From Methylobacterium brachythecii (lineage in GTDB: Bacteria > Pseudomonadota > Alphaproteobacteria > Rhizobiales > Beijerinckiaceae), in the NCBI RefSeq assembly GCF_014196345.1, contig NZ_JACIDN010000002.1, positions 310,001 to 374,000 of the forward strand: 64,000 nucleotides of DNA, read 5' to 3'. A program made the position numbers and the translations under genes. Shown here piece after piece: positions 21,607 through 28,772 of this stretch; position 1 is the first letter of the stretch; every line of letters begins with the position of its first letter. Below the pieces are notes generated by a model. It saw nothing but the letters and a program-made list of their open reading frames with translations, did no database searches and was not told the origin of the DNA.

Positions 21607-22194
21607 TCACCGCTCGATCGTGCCGAGACGGCGGATCTTCTTCTGGAGAAGAAGCACGCCGTAGAGGAGCGCCTCGGCCGTGGGCGGGCAGCCCGGCACG
21701 TAAATGTCGACCGGCACGACCCGGTCACAGCCACGCACCACCGAGTAGGAGTAGTGATAGTAGCCGCCGCCATTGGCGCACGAGCCCATCGAGATGACGT
21801 AACGCGGCTCCGGCATCTGGTCGTAGACCTTGCGGAGGGCCGGAGCCATCTTGTTGGTCAGCGTGCCGGCGACGATCATCACGTCGGACTGGCGCGGCGA
21901 GCCGCGCGGCGCGAAGCCGAAGCGCTCGCAATCGTAGCGCGGCATCGACATCTGCATCATCTCGACGGCGCAGCACGCCAGGCCGAACGTCATCCACATC
22001 AGCGACCCGGTGCGGGCCCAGTTGATGAGTTCGTCAGCCGAGGTGACGATGAAGCCGCGATCGGCCAACTCGTCGTTGATCGACAGGAACATCGGATCGG
22101 TCGCGCCCACCGGGCGGCCGGTATTGGGATCGATGATCCCCTTCGGCGCCGGCGCGACTTCCGGGACGCGGTCAAATGTCGGGTTCAGGGCCAT
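21607..22194 (-). CDS. nuoB: NADH-quinone oxidoreductase subunit B
   Basis: A 195-residue subunit that binds the terminal [4Fe-4S] cluster N2, which reduces quinone. Cluster ligands lie in [40 protein letters not shown] and [20 protein letters not shown], including the characteristic adjacent CC pair. A proline-rich N-terminus ([20 protein letters not shown]) precedes them, as in other Hyphomicrobiales. It starts 37 bases after nuoA. Confidence 0.97.
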   Translation of the reverse strand: MALNPTFDRVPEVAPAPKGIIDPNTGRPVGATDPMFLSINDELADRGFIVTSADELINWARTGSLMWMTFGLACCAVEMMQMSMPRYDCERFGFAPRGSPRQSDVMIVAGTLTNKMAPALRKVYDQMPEPRYVISMGSCANGGGYYHYSYSVVRGCDRVVPVDIYVPGCPPTAEALLYGVLLLQKKIRRLGTIER

Positions 22195-22231
22195 GTGCGC
22201 CTCTGATCGTGATGCGGATACGGGCGGCGGC

Positions 22232-22597
22232 TCAATCCCACTCGAGCGCTCCCTTCCGCCATTCGTAGATGAAGCCGATGGTGAGCACGCCGAGGAACAC
22301 CATCATCGACCAGAAACCGAACCAGCCGAGCTCGCCGAAGGTGATCGCCCAGGGGAACAGGAACGCGACCTCGAGGTCGAAGATGATGAACAGGATCGCG
22401 ACGAGATAGAACCGCACGTCGAACTTCATGCGGGCGTCGTCGAAGGCGTTGAAGCCGCACTCGTAGGCCGAGAGCTTCTCAGGATCGGGAGCCGAATAGG
22501 CCACCAGGAACGGCGCCACGAGGAGCGCAACGGCGATGAACAGCGAGACGCCGATGAAGACGATGAGCGGCAGATAATCCGCCAGCAGCCCCGTCAT
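22232..22597 (-). CDS. nuoA: NADH-quinone oxidoreductase subunit A
   Basis: A 121-residue, three-helix membrane subunit and first gene of the nuo operon. The conserved loop [20 protein letters not shown], containing the quinone-channel cysteine, follows the first helix, and [20 protein letters not shown] is the second. The ATG at 22597 ([20 protein letters not shown]) was preferred over a longer upstream frame that adds a basic, non-family N-terminus. The operon promoter must lie in the ~370 bases up to the tRNA, which also contain a perfect 20-bp palindrome. Confidence 0.97.
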   Translation of the reverse strand: MTGLLADYLPLIVFIGVSLFIAVALLVAPFLVAYSAPDPEKLSAYECGFNAFDDARMKFDVRFYLVAILFIIFDLEVAFLFPWAITFGELGWFGFWSMMVFLGVLTIGFIYEWRKGALEWD

Positions 22598-22656
22598 GCG
22601 ACACCTCCGAATCCCGGTGAAACCGACTCTGCTCACCCCCGCGCGGACGCGGCGCT

Positions 22657-22676
22657 CTGGAATTGATCAATTCCAG
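22657..22676. promoter_or_regulatory. Perfect 20-bp palindrome upstream of nuoA (candidate operator)
   Basis: CTGGAATTGATCAATTCCAG reads identically on both strands. It lies 60-79 bases upstream of the nuoA start, inside the leader or promoter region of the operon. It is not followed by a U-run and has no loop, so it reads as a dimeric repressor/activator site and not as a hairpin terminator. The cognate regulator is unknown. Confidence 0.5.
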
Positions 22677-22895
22677 TCTGAGCACGGCGGAGGCTTAGAC
22701 GAGCCCCCCCGGTGAAACAAGGGCGTTCCGCGCCGCACAAACGAAAGGTGATGGATGTAAGGTGTGTCAGTGCCCGCAGGGGTCAGTAGGGCGAAACCGC
22801 ACACGCGCAACGGGCGTAGGCCGGCTACTGCGGTTGCTATGCGTGGCCGACAAAGCGTCTCGTCAAAAACTCTCTCCGCTCCAGCTCGGAGCGCC

Positions 22896-22924
22896 TTGAC
22901 AGCAACGGTCACGCCCACCTAAAC
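22896..22924 (+). promoter_or_regulatory. Probable promoter of tRNA-Asp
   Basis: TTGACA at 22896-22901 is a perfect -35 hexamer, followed after 17 bases by CTAAAC (22919-22924) as a degenerate -10. Transcription would begin ~35 bases before the tRNA, allowing a short 5' leader. The opposite strand carries the nuo promoter. Confidence 0.4.
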
Positions 22925-22965
22925 CCCGGCCGTCGCCGAGCAGCAGATGCGCCGGCGTGCCTTAC

Positions 22966-23042
22966 GCGGGCGTAGCTCAGTTGGTTAGAGTGCCGGCCTG
23001 TCACGCCGGAGGTCGCGGGTTCGAGCCCCGTCGCCCGCGCCA
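22966..23042 (+). tRNA. tRNA-Asp (anticodon GTC)
   Basis: A complete cloverleaf. The acceptor stem GCGGGCG (22966-22972) pairs with CGCCCGC (23032-23038). The D arm is GCTCAGTTGGTTAGAGT. The anticodon stem CCGGC/GCCGG has loop CTGTCAC and GTC at 23000-23002. The T arm is GCGGGTTCGAGCCCCGT, then discriminator G and an encoded CCA (23040-23042). It is the only tRNA seen. No integrase or attachment duplication lies next to it. Confidence 0.97.
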
Positions 23043-23252
23043 GTAGTTTCCTTTTCAAGACCGGAACGACATGGCAGGCCTGCAGAGAGCAGGTCCGATG
23101 CTCCACTGTTTCGGGTCGTCCCCCACCATCCGAAAGCGTGACTCAACCGTCACACTCCGATCGCAAGTCTCGGTCGGCCGCCCTGCGCCCCGGTTTCGCC
23201 TCACCCCCGCACGACAGCCTGCGGTGCGATTCCCCATTCCGCGCAAGCCGTC

Positions 23253-23756
23253 ATGCCCCTTTCGAGAACTGCCCGCTCGCTTGCCGCCGTCACGGCGCTC
23301 GCCACCCTCACGCTCGCCGGCTGCGGCACCGGTACGCCGATGCTCGACGGCGTCGGACCCGTCAGCACGGTCGTCCTCAACGAACAGGCTGCGGCGGCTG
23401 CGATCTCCGGCTACCGCGCCCAGCACGGTCTCGGCCCGGTCGTTCTCGATTCCAGCCTGGTCAAGGCCGCCTCTTACGAGGCCGCGGCCAATGCGCGGGC
23501 GGGTCAGCTTAGCCACGATCACGGCGGCAGCTTCGAGTCGCGCATGGCGAGTGCCGGGTTCGGCCGCCGCTATGCCGCGGAAAATCTCAGCGCCGGTTCG
23601 GAGACCTTCGACCAGGTGCTCGGCCGCTGGAAGGCCTCGGCGGCCCACAACAGCAACATGCTGATGCCCCAGGCCCGGCGCATCGGCATCGCCCGCGTCG
23701 ATGCCCCGGGCAGCCGCTATAAGCGCTACTGGGCATTGGTCCTGGCCGGCGATTGA
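23253..23756 (+). CDS. CAP/SCP-domain lipoprotein (active-type motifs)
   Basis: A 167-residue secreted protein with a lipoprotein signal (RSLAAVTALATLTLAGCGTG, lipobox LAGC with Cys at 24). A CAP (cysteine-rich secretory, allergen V5, PR-1) domain follows. The expected histidine/glutamate motifs are present: LSHDHGGSFESRM, YAAENLSAG and AAHNSNMLMPQARRIGIARV. Bacterial CAP proteins of this type are found in the periplasm or cell surface with unknown substrates. A diverged relative lies at 55859-56371. The gene ends at a shared terminator and is convergent to dedA. Confidence 0.85.
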   Translation: MPLSRTARSLAAVTALATLTLAGCGTGTPMLDGVGPVSTVVLNEQAAAAAISGYRAQHGLGPVVLDSSLVKAASYEAAANARAGQLSHDHGGSFESRMASAGFGRRYAAENLSAGSETFDQVLGRWKASAAHNSNMLMPQARRIGIARVDAPGSRYKRYWALVLAGD

Positions 23757-23780
23757 ACCGCCGAGCCTCCGTCACCTTGC

Positions 23781-23816
23781 AAAAAGGCCCGCCGCATCGC
23801 TGCGGCGGGCCTTTTT
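23781..23816. terminator. Bidirectional intrinsic terminator between the CAP gene and dedA
   Basis: AAAAAGGCCCGCCGCA (23781-23796) and TGCGGCGGGCCTTTTT (23801-23816) form a 16-bp perfect stem with a TCGC loop and T-runs on both strands. It sits between the convergent CAP lipoprotein (+) and dedA (-) genes. Confidence 0.93.
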
Positions 23817-23836
23817 CGTCGACCGTCTCGGCTCGC

Positions 23837-24481
23837 TCAGGCGGTGAGCGGACCGGGGATCGCGGCTTCGGCCTTGACCAGCAGACGCTGCTCGTGGCGC
23901 TTCATGAACAGCCAGAGTGCCAGGCCACCGAAGATGACGAAGGCGAGCAGCGCGAGCCCGACCGGGCCGACAATATGCTCGATCGAGCGTCCGCAGAAAT
24001 AGGCGCCGAAGCCCATGATCGAGGCCCAGGCCACGCCGCCGAGGCCGTTCCAGATCATGAAGCGGCGGGCATCGAGCTTGTTCACGCCGGCGAGCACGGC
24101 CGCATAGGCCCGCAACATCGCGGTGAAGCGACCGAAGAACACGATCGCTCCGCCATGCTCGCGGAACAAGTACTGCCCGAGCTTCAGCCGGCCATGATCG
24201 AGCGCGATCATATGGCCGTGCTTGAGCAGCAGCGGCATGCCCCAGCGCCGGCCGACCCAATAGCCGAGATTATCGCCGATGATGGCTGCAGCGGCAGCAG
24301 CCGATACGATCAGGACGATGTTCAGGTTGCCCGTGCTGCCGGCATAGACCGCCGACGAGATCAGGATGGTCTCGCCCGGCATCGGAATGCCGGCGCTTTC
24401 GAGCATGATGACGAAGAAAATCGCGAGGTAGCCGTAGGACGCGATGAGCTCCGTCACCGGCAACTCGTGTAGGAAGGACAT
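23837..24481 (-). CDS. DedA/DUF697-type SNARE-associated membrane protein
   Basis: A 214-residue inner-membrane protein of the DedA family, whose members act in lipid (undecaprenyl-phosphate or phospholipid) flipping and membrane homeostasis. The characteristic segments are ESAGIPMPGETILISSAVYA (re-entrant loop with the conserved glutamate and PGE), DNLGYWVGRRWG and FGRFTAMLRAYAAVLAGVNK with the conserved arginines, then NGLGGVAWA. About five membrane segments are seen, ending in a basic cytoplasmic tail. The start is the ATG at 24481. The specific substrate cannot be assigned. Confidence 0.9.
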   Translation of the reverse strand: MSFLHELPVTELIASYGYLAIFFVIMLESAGIPMPGETILISSAVYAGSTGNLNIVLIVSAAAAAAIIGDNLGYWVGRRWGMPLLLKHGHMIALDHGRLKLGQYLFREHGGAIVFFGRFTAMLRAYAAVLAGVNKLDARRFMIWNGLGGVAWASIMGFGAYFCGRSIEHIVGPVGLALLAFVIFGGLALWLFMKRHEQRLLVKAEAAIPGPLTA

Positions 24482-24551
24482 GAGGGACGACTCTATGGTT
24501 CCGGTGCGGTCAGTCTCGCGAAAAATGGGGCCATAGAGCGGCGTCGGCCAT

Positions 24552-24758
24552 TCAGCTGCGTTTCGTGACCTCCGTCACGTCCTCGGACGATTCCTCCGAG
24601 GCCTCGGTAGCCCGCGCCGTCTCAGTCACCTGGTCCTCGGGCGATGGGGCCGGCGTGATCAGCGGGATCAGCTTGGCGATTGCCTCCGCAATCCCGTGCA
24701 GGACGGGGTTGGAGCGCGGGCCGAGATCCGGCGGCAGGAGGTGGCGGGTATCGATCAT
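24552..24758 (-). CDS. Small hypothetical acidic protein (68 aa)
   Basis: An open frame of 68 codons starting at an ATG (24758). The N-terminal half (PDLGPRSNPVLHGIAEAIAK, then LIPLITPAPSPED) could form a short helix. The C-terminal half is rich in Glu, Thr and Ser (TEASEESSEDVTEVTKRS). Codon usage with G/C at third positions looks coding. No family is recognised and no strong ribosome-binding site is seen. The opposite-strand frame has a less natural composition. Confidence 0.45.
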   Translation of the reverse strand: MIDTRHLLPPDLGPRSNPVLHGIAEAIAKLIPLITPAPSPEDQVTETARATEASEESSEDVTEVTKRS

Positions 24759-24948
24759 CGTCGTCTAGCTCACGGCAGCTTATGCTCACGCTTGCCTACC
24801 GGAGGATAAGTCGCGACGTCGCCGCAAGTTTCATCGCCAAATTTCCCGAAGTGCGCCGCAGCACGCGCTTCAGTCTTCCTGACAAATCACAAAGACACCG
24901 AACCGCAATCCAATCCGGAACGTTGTCCGAGACCTGGGGGAGGCTCAG

Positions 24949-25068
24949 ATGGATTCACATACCGAGACCGCGGATACTGTCGCCGACGTCAGCAGCCCGA
25001 CGTTACTCGGCCTCGCCGTGATCGGCGCATTGGTGACGGTCGCGATCTATTGGGTGCTCGGCAGCTAG
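24949..25068 (+). CDS. Small single-pass membrane protein (39 aa)
   Basis: ATG at 24949, preceded by the strong Shine-Dalgarno stretch GGGGGAGG ten bases upstream, and stop at 25066-25068. The product begins MDSHTETADTVADVSSPTLL and continues as one hydrophobic helix, GLAVIGALVTVAIYWVLGS. It has an acidic N-terminal cytoplasmic/periplasmic part and one membrane segment. Its end overlaps the 3' end of the convergent ATP12 gene by three bases. Function unknown. The good ribosome-binding site and clean amphipathy make it likely to be real. Confidence 0.65.
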   Translation: MDSHTETADTVADVSSPTLLGLAVIGALVTVAIYWVLGS

Positions 25069-25865
25069 GCCAGGGTGGCAGTCGCGACAGCGGCCTCGAA
25101 CTCGGCCTGCCTGGCCTGAAGCCGCGTCTGCGCATCCTCATCGTGGCCCCAGACGCTCGCCTGGAAGATCTCGTCGACATGGGCGGCGGCCCAGGCCTGT
25201 TCCGCATCGAGCCGCCCATGCAGTACGGCGAGCGCGATCAGCAGTGAGCCGGTCAGCGTCGTCATCGTGTGGAGCGCGGCGAGTCGAAATGCGCCCTCCA
25301 CCCTCGCGATCTCCGCGCGCAAGGCCGCGATCGTATCGTCCGGCTGCGTGACGTGCATCACGCCCTCGGACAGCATCAGGCGAGCGCCGAGAGCATCCCG
25401 CGCCCAGGCGATGATCGGATCCCAGGCGTCACCCTGCGCCGCGACGAGGCGCGGCGGGTCGCCCGCGCGATAGGCCACCAGATCGGTGCCCGCATAGGCC
25501 CCGAGATCCTCAGCAACCTCCTCACGGCGCTCGGCGACGCCATCGATCGCCGAATTGGCGAGCCGCGTCAGCAGCATCCGGGCCGGGTCGATCACCTCGG
25601 TCTGCGCCTGCCACTCGGCCGCGACGCGCTCCGCCAGAGCGCGGGTCGGCAGCAGCAGCAGGTTTTTCGCCGGGGTGCGGGCCGGGCGGCCGTCGAGGGT
25701 GAGGCGGAAGCCACCCTCGGTCTCGTCGAACCCGGCTTCCTTGTAGAAGCGCTTCGGCAGGACGGGTTTGCCATGCCCGCGAGCGATCGCTCGGGGATCC
25801 GGCGGCCGGACTTCGCCGGGTTCGCCGAGCCAGTCCCGGGTCATGTCGTTCTTCGGATCGGTCAT
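25065..25865 (-). CDS. ATP12 family F1-ATPase assembly chaperone
   Basis: A 266-residue homolog of mitochondrial Atp12, which protects the alpha subunit of F1 before assembly. The family core is visible: KRFYKEAGFDETEGGFRLTL, DGRPARTPAKNLLLLPTRAL, EWQAQTEVIDPARMLLTRLA, YAGTDLVAYRAGDPPRLVAA and the region HTMTTLTGSLLIALAVLHGR. An acidic/aromatic C-terminus follows (VDEIFQASVWGHDEDAQTRL). Start at the ATG at 25865 (MTDPKNDM). In alphaproteobacteria it is encoded away from the atp operon, and here lies 40 bases after a HAD phosphatase, as in many rhizobia. Confidence 0.9.
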   Translation of the reverse strand: MTDPKNDMTRDWLGEPGEVRPPDPRAIARGHGKPVLPKRFYKEAGFDETEGGFRLTLDGRPARTPAKNLLLLPTRALAERVAAEWQAQTEVIDPARMLLTRLANSAIDGVAERREEVAEDLGAYAGTDLVAYRAGDPPRLVAAQGDAWDPIIAWARDALGARLMLSEGVMHVTQPDDTIAALRAEIARVEGAFRLAALHTMTTLTGSLLIALAVLHGRLDAEQAWAAAHVDEIFQASVWGHDEDAQTRLQARQAEFEAAVATATLA

Positions 25866-25905
25866 GGGTGGGCCATAGGCGATCTCGGCGCCGGACGCCA
25901 AGGCG

Positions 25906-26601
25906 TCAGCCTGCCGCGATCTGGTCCGCGACGGAGCGCGACGACTCGTCGAGAGGCCGCGCGATCAGGTCGGCGAGGGTCTTGGCGCTCTCCACGACGG
26001 TGACGGCGCCGGCACCGAACAGCGCGCCGGGCGGGTGGTAACCCCAGGCGACCCCGATCGCTGCGACGCCGGCGCTTCGGGCCATCATCATGTCGTAGGT
26101 GGTGTCGCCGATCATCACCGTGCGGCTCGGACTGGTGTCGGCCTCCGCCATGGCGAGTTGCAGCATCGCCGGATCAGGCTTCGAGGGTGCATCGTCGGCG
26201 GTCTGGATGGTGGCGAACCAGCCGTTCCAGCCATGCTTGTCGACGAGGTGAGCGACGCCGCGGCGCGACTTGCCCGTAGCGATTCCGAGCCTGACCTCCG
26301 GACGGGCATGCAGCGCCTCGACCAGCTCGCCCATGCCGGGAAACAGCGGCTCCTCGTAGGCCGGATCGATCCTCAGCGCCTGGAACGCGCGCCGGTAGCT
26401 GTCGGACAGAGCCTCGATCGGTCCCGCCTCGCCCACCAACCGCTTGAACGCCTCGGGCAGGGACAGCCCGACGACCGAGAGCGCCTCCTTGCGGTTCGGC
26501 GCTATCAGCCCGTGCTCGGCGAAGGCGCGGGCCTGGGCCTCGACGATGAGGTGCTGGCTGTCGACGAGCGTCCCGTCGACATCGAAGACGACGAGCGTCA
26601 C
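25906..26601 (-). CDS. HAD-superfamily hydrolase, phosphoglycolate-phosphatase-like
   Basis: A 231-residue haloacid-dehalogenase phosphatase. Motif I is VVFDVDGTLVDSQ (nucleophile Asp and general acid Asp), motif II lies at LGIATGKSRRG, and motif III/IV at SKPDPAMLQLAMAE and VMIGDTTYDMMMARSAGVAA with the Mg2+-binding Asp. The cap domain is of the C1 type. Start taken at the GTG at 26601 (a GTG one codon upstream is equally possible); no in-frame ATG exists close by. It probably dephosphorylates a small sugar phosphate or phosphoglycolate. It is the upstream partner of the ATP12 gene. Confidence 0.85.
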   Translation of the reverse strand: MTLVVFDVDGTLVDSQHLIVEAQARAFAEHGLIAPNRKEALSVVGLSLPEAFKRLVGEAGPIEALSDSYRRAFQALRIDPAYEEPLFPGMGELVEALHARPEVRLGIATGKSRRGVAHLVDKHGWNGWFATIQTADDAPSKPDPAMLQLAMAEADTSPSRTVMIGDTTYDMMMARSAGVAAIGVAWGYHPPGALFGAGAVTVVESAKTLADLIARPLDESSRSVADQIAAG

Positions 26602-26623
26602 CACGGCGGAGCAGCACCCCGAC

Positions 26624-27085
26624 TCATGGCCGCTTCGCCGGAGGCTGAGGTTGAACCGGCATCGTCGGTGGAACCGAAGCCGGCTTTGCTGGGGCCTGAT
26701 TCTGCGGCGGGTTCGACTTCGCAACGGGCGGCGGAGGCGTTTGCGGCTGCGCGCCCTGTGTCGTCGCCTGGCCGGGGCGGCGGCGCTCGTAGCCAAGCCT
26801 GCAGCGGATCAGGAAGCGACGGCGTGCCCCGCCGCGCAGGCTCCGGTTATGCGATTCACGGTTACAGCTCGCGTAGGAGCGGCGGCGCTTCTCCGCCCCA
26901 CGGATCCCAGAGGGCCGGCCGGCGGCGGCCGGCGCGGCGGCCGCCGGGGTCGCGGGTGCAGGTGCCGGCTGAGCAGGCACGGGCTGCGGCTGAGCGCTCG
27001 TTCCGCGCGCCAGAACCGGCGTGCAGAAGCCCCCAACGCCGACGAGCCCGGCGAAGGCGAGGCACATCAAGGTCACGACCCTCAT
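26624..27085 (-). CDS. Secreted proline/alanine-rich protein with one PsiF-type repeat
   Basis: A 153-residue protein with a signal peptide (MRVVTLMCLAFAGLVGVGGF, cleavage near VLARG). A low-complexity Pro/Ala/Gln region then a Cys-containing block YASCNRESHNRSLRGGARRR FLIRC follow. The block has the spacing of the PsiF repeat (two Cys, basic and aromatic residues between). The tail is again Pro/Gln-rich. It is presumably periplasmic. PsiF proteins are known only from phosphate-starvation regulons, with no defined function. Start at the ATG at 27085. It lies 22 bases upstream of the HAD gene. Confidence 0.6.
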   Translation of the reverse strand: MRVVTLMCLAFAGLVGVGGFCTPVLARGTSAQPQPVPAQPAPAPATPAAAAPAAAGRPSGIRGAEKRRRSYASCNRESHNRSLRGGARRRFLIRCRLGYERRRPGQATTQGAQPQTPPPPVAKSNPPQNQAPAKPASVPPTMPVQPQPPAKRP

Positions 27086-27235
27086 GGATACGGCTCTTCC
27101 GGTGCGTCCATCACGACCGATGCACGCGGGCACTGCGGTCGAGCAAGACCGTCGCGCACCTGTGGACCGGGCCAGCAGAGAATAAGCCGCGCGGCGCCTT
27201 TGCCAAGGAGCAAGCGCGGCCGCGGCATCCTTTGC

Positions 27236-28645
27236 TCAGCTTTCGGGAGCCTCGACGATCGGATCGTAATGGCCGGTTTCGAAGCCCAGCAGGTTCCAGC
27301 TCTGGGCCATGTGCGGCGGCAGCGGCGCGCTGACGTCCACGGGCACGCCGGTGCGCGGGTGCGGGATCACGATCCGGCGAGCGAGAAGGTGCAGCCGGTT
27401 CTGGATGCCGCCGGGCAGCTCCCAGTTCTCGACGTCGAAATATTTCGGATCACCGACGATGGGGTGGCCGATATGGGCGGCATGCGCGCGCAATTGGTGC
27501 GTGCGCCCGGTCACCGGCTTCAGCGAGAGCCAGGCGAGCTTCTGGGCGGCCTGGTCGACCACGGCATAATAGGTCAGCGCATGGCTCGCGCCGTCGTCAC
27601 CATGGCTGACCACCTTCATGCGGGCGTCGGCGTCGGTGGGCTCGTCCTTGGCGAGATAGGTCGAGACCCGGCCCTGGCGGGTGCGCGGCACGCCGGCGGC
27701 TAGCGCCCAGTAGATCTTCCGGGCTGCGCGCGAGCGGAAGCTCTTGGCGAGCGTCGCCGCTGCGAGGCGCGTCTTGGCGACGATCAGGCAGCCGGCTGTG
27801 TCCTTGTCGAGCCGGTGGACGAGGCGCGGCTTCTGGCCGTCCTTGCCGGTGAGCGCTTCGAGCATGCCGTCGACGTGCCGCACGGTGCCCGAGCCGCCCT
27901 GCACCGCGAGCCCGAACGGCTTGTTCAGGATCATCATCTCCGCGTCCTCGTAGAGGATCAGCGATCGCAGGAACTCGGCGTCGTCGGCCTCGCGGGCCGG
28001 GTTGCGCGGGCGCTCGGTCGGCTGGTCGAGCTTCAGCGGCGGAACCCGGACGCTCATGCCCGGCTCGAGCCGGTCGTTCGGCTTCACCCGCTTGGCGTCG
28101 ACGCGCAGCTCGCCCTTGCGCACGATGCTCTGGACGCGGGTGAAGGGAAGCTGGGGAAACCGGGTCGTCAGGAAGCGATCGATCCGCATCCCGGCCTCGT
28201 CCTCCTCCACGACGAGGGTCTGCACGCCGGAGGCGAGGGTCGCGGAAGCCGCCGCCCGCTGCTCGCGGCGCGTCGGTCCCTCCACCGGAGGGGCGGCAGG
28301 CCGGCGGGTCGCATCGGGCTTCTTGCGGGGGCCAGGTTCGGAGAAGCTGCCGGGACCGGCCTTTGCCGAGGGCCGCGGAGCAAAGGCACGCGGCTTCGCT
28401 GCGGCCGAAGCAGGCTTGGGGGGAGCCTTCGCGGGCCTCGCCGCCTCGGCCGGACCATCCCAAGGCGAGCGCTCCGAAACGTCCTCGCCACGGTTGCGCG
28501 CGGCACGGCGAGCCGCATCCAGAGCGGATGTGCGTGGCCCGGTGCCCTCGCGCTTCGGCCATGCGTCGGAGCGCGGACCGCGGCGTCCTGCGCCGTTGCC
28601 GGCGCCCTTGCCCGCTCCGCCGCGTTGTGGAGGTCTTCCCGTCAT
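27236..28645 (-). CDS. rluC: RluC/RluD family pseudouridine synthase with long basic N-terminal extension
   Basis: Residues ~145-469 are a complete RluA-type rRNA pseudouridine synthase. An S4-like domain (GMRIDRFLTTRFPQLPFTRV) is followed by the catalytic motif HRLDKDTAG with Asp 280, VTGRTHQLRAHAAHIGHPIV and GDPKYF. It probably modifies 23S rRNA in the RluC positions. The first ~140 residues are disordered, rich in Arg, Pro, Ala and Gly (RRGPRSDAWPKREGTGPRTS), and absent from E. coli RluC (319 residues). They may bind RNA. Start at the ATG at 28645; a shorter start is possible but none sits closer to the S4 domain with a ribosome site. Confidence 0.9.
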   Translation of the reverse strand: MTGRPPQRGGAGKGAGNGAGRRGPRSDAWPKREGTGPRTSALDAARRAARNRGEDVSERSPWDGPAEAARPAKAPPKPASAAAKPRAFAPRPSAKAGPGSFSEPGPRKKPDATRRPAAPPVEGPTRREQRAAASATLASGVQTLVVEEDEAGMRIDRFLTTRFPQLPFTRVQSIVRKGELRVDAKRVKPNDRLEPGMSVRVPPLKLDQPTERPRNPAREADDAEFLRSLILYEDAEMMILNKPFGLAVQGGSGTVRHVDGMLEALTGKDGQKPRLVHRLDKDTAGCLIVAKTRLAAATLAKSFRSRAARKIYWALAAGVPRTRQGRVSTYLAKDEPTDADARMKVVSHGDDGASHALTYYAVVDQAAQKLAWLSLKPVTGRTHQLRAHAAHIGHPIVGDPKYFDVENWELPGGIQNRLHLLARRIVIPHPRTGVPVDVSAPLPPHMAQSWNLLGFETGHYDPIVEAPES

Positions 28646-28772
28646 GGCTCGCTGCTACCACCCCGTCGCACGGCCGGAAAGCGATGCGATGCGCGGCAGC
28701 GGCGTGGCTGGGGCGATATCGGCGCGTGCGCCCCTCGAAAATCGCATCGGCGCTTTCGCAAACCGGGACCGT

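Noticed and set aside
22667..22918. 83-codon minus frame between nuoA and the tRNA
   Set aside because: It overlaps the likely promoters and the nuo palindrome, and the product has no family or sensible composition.
22966..23042. tRNA-Asp as an integration site for a mobile island
   Set aside because: No integrase gene, no repeated tRNA end and no change in composition was seen downstream; the next genes are ordinary.
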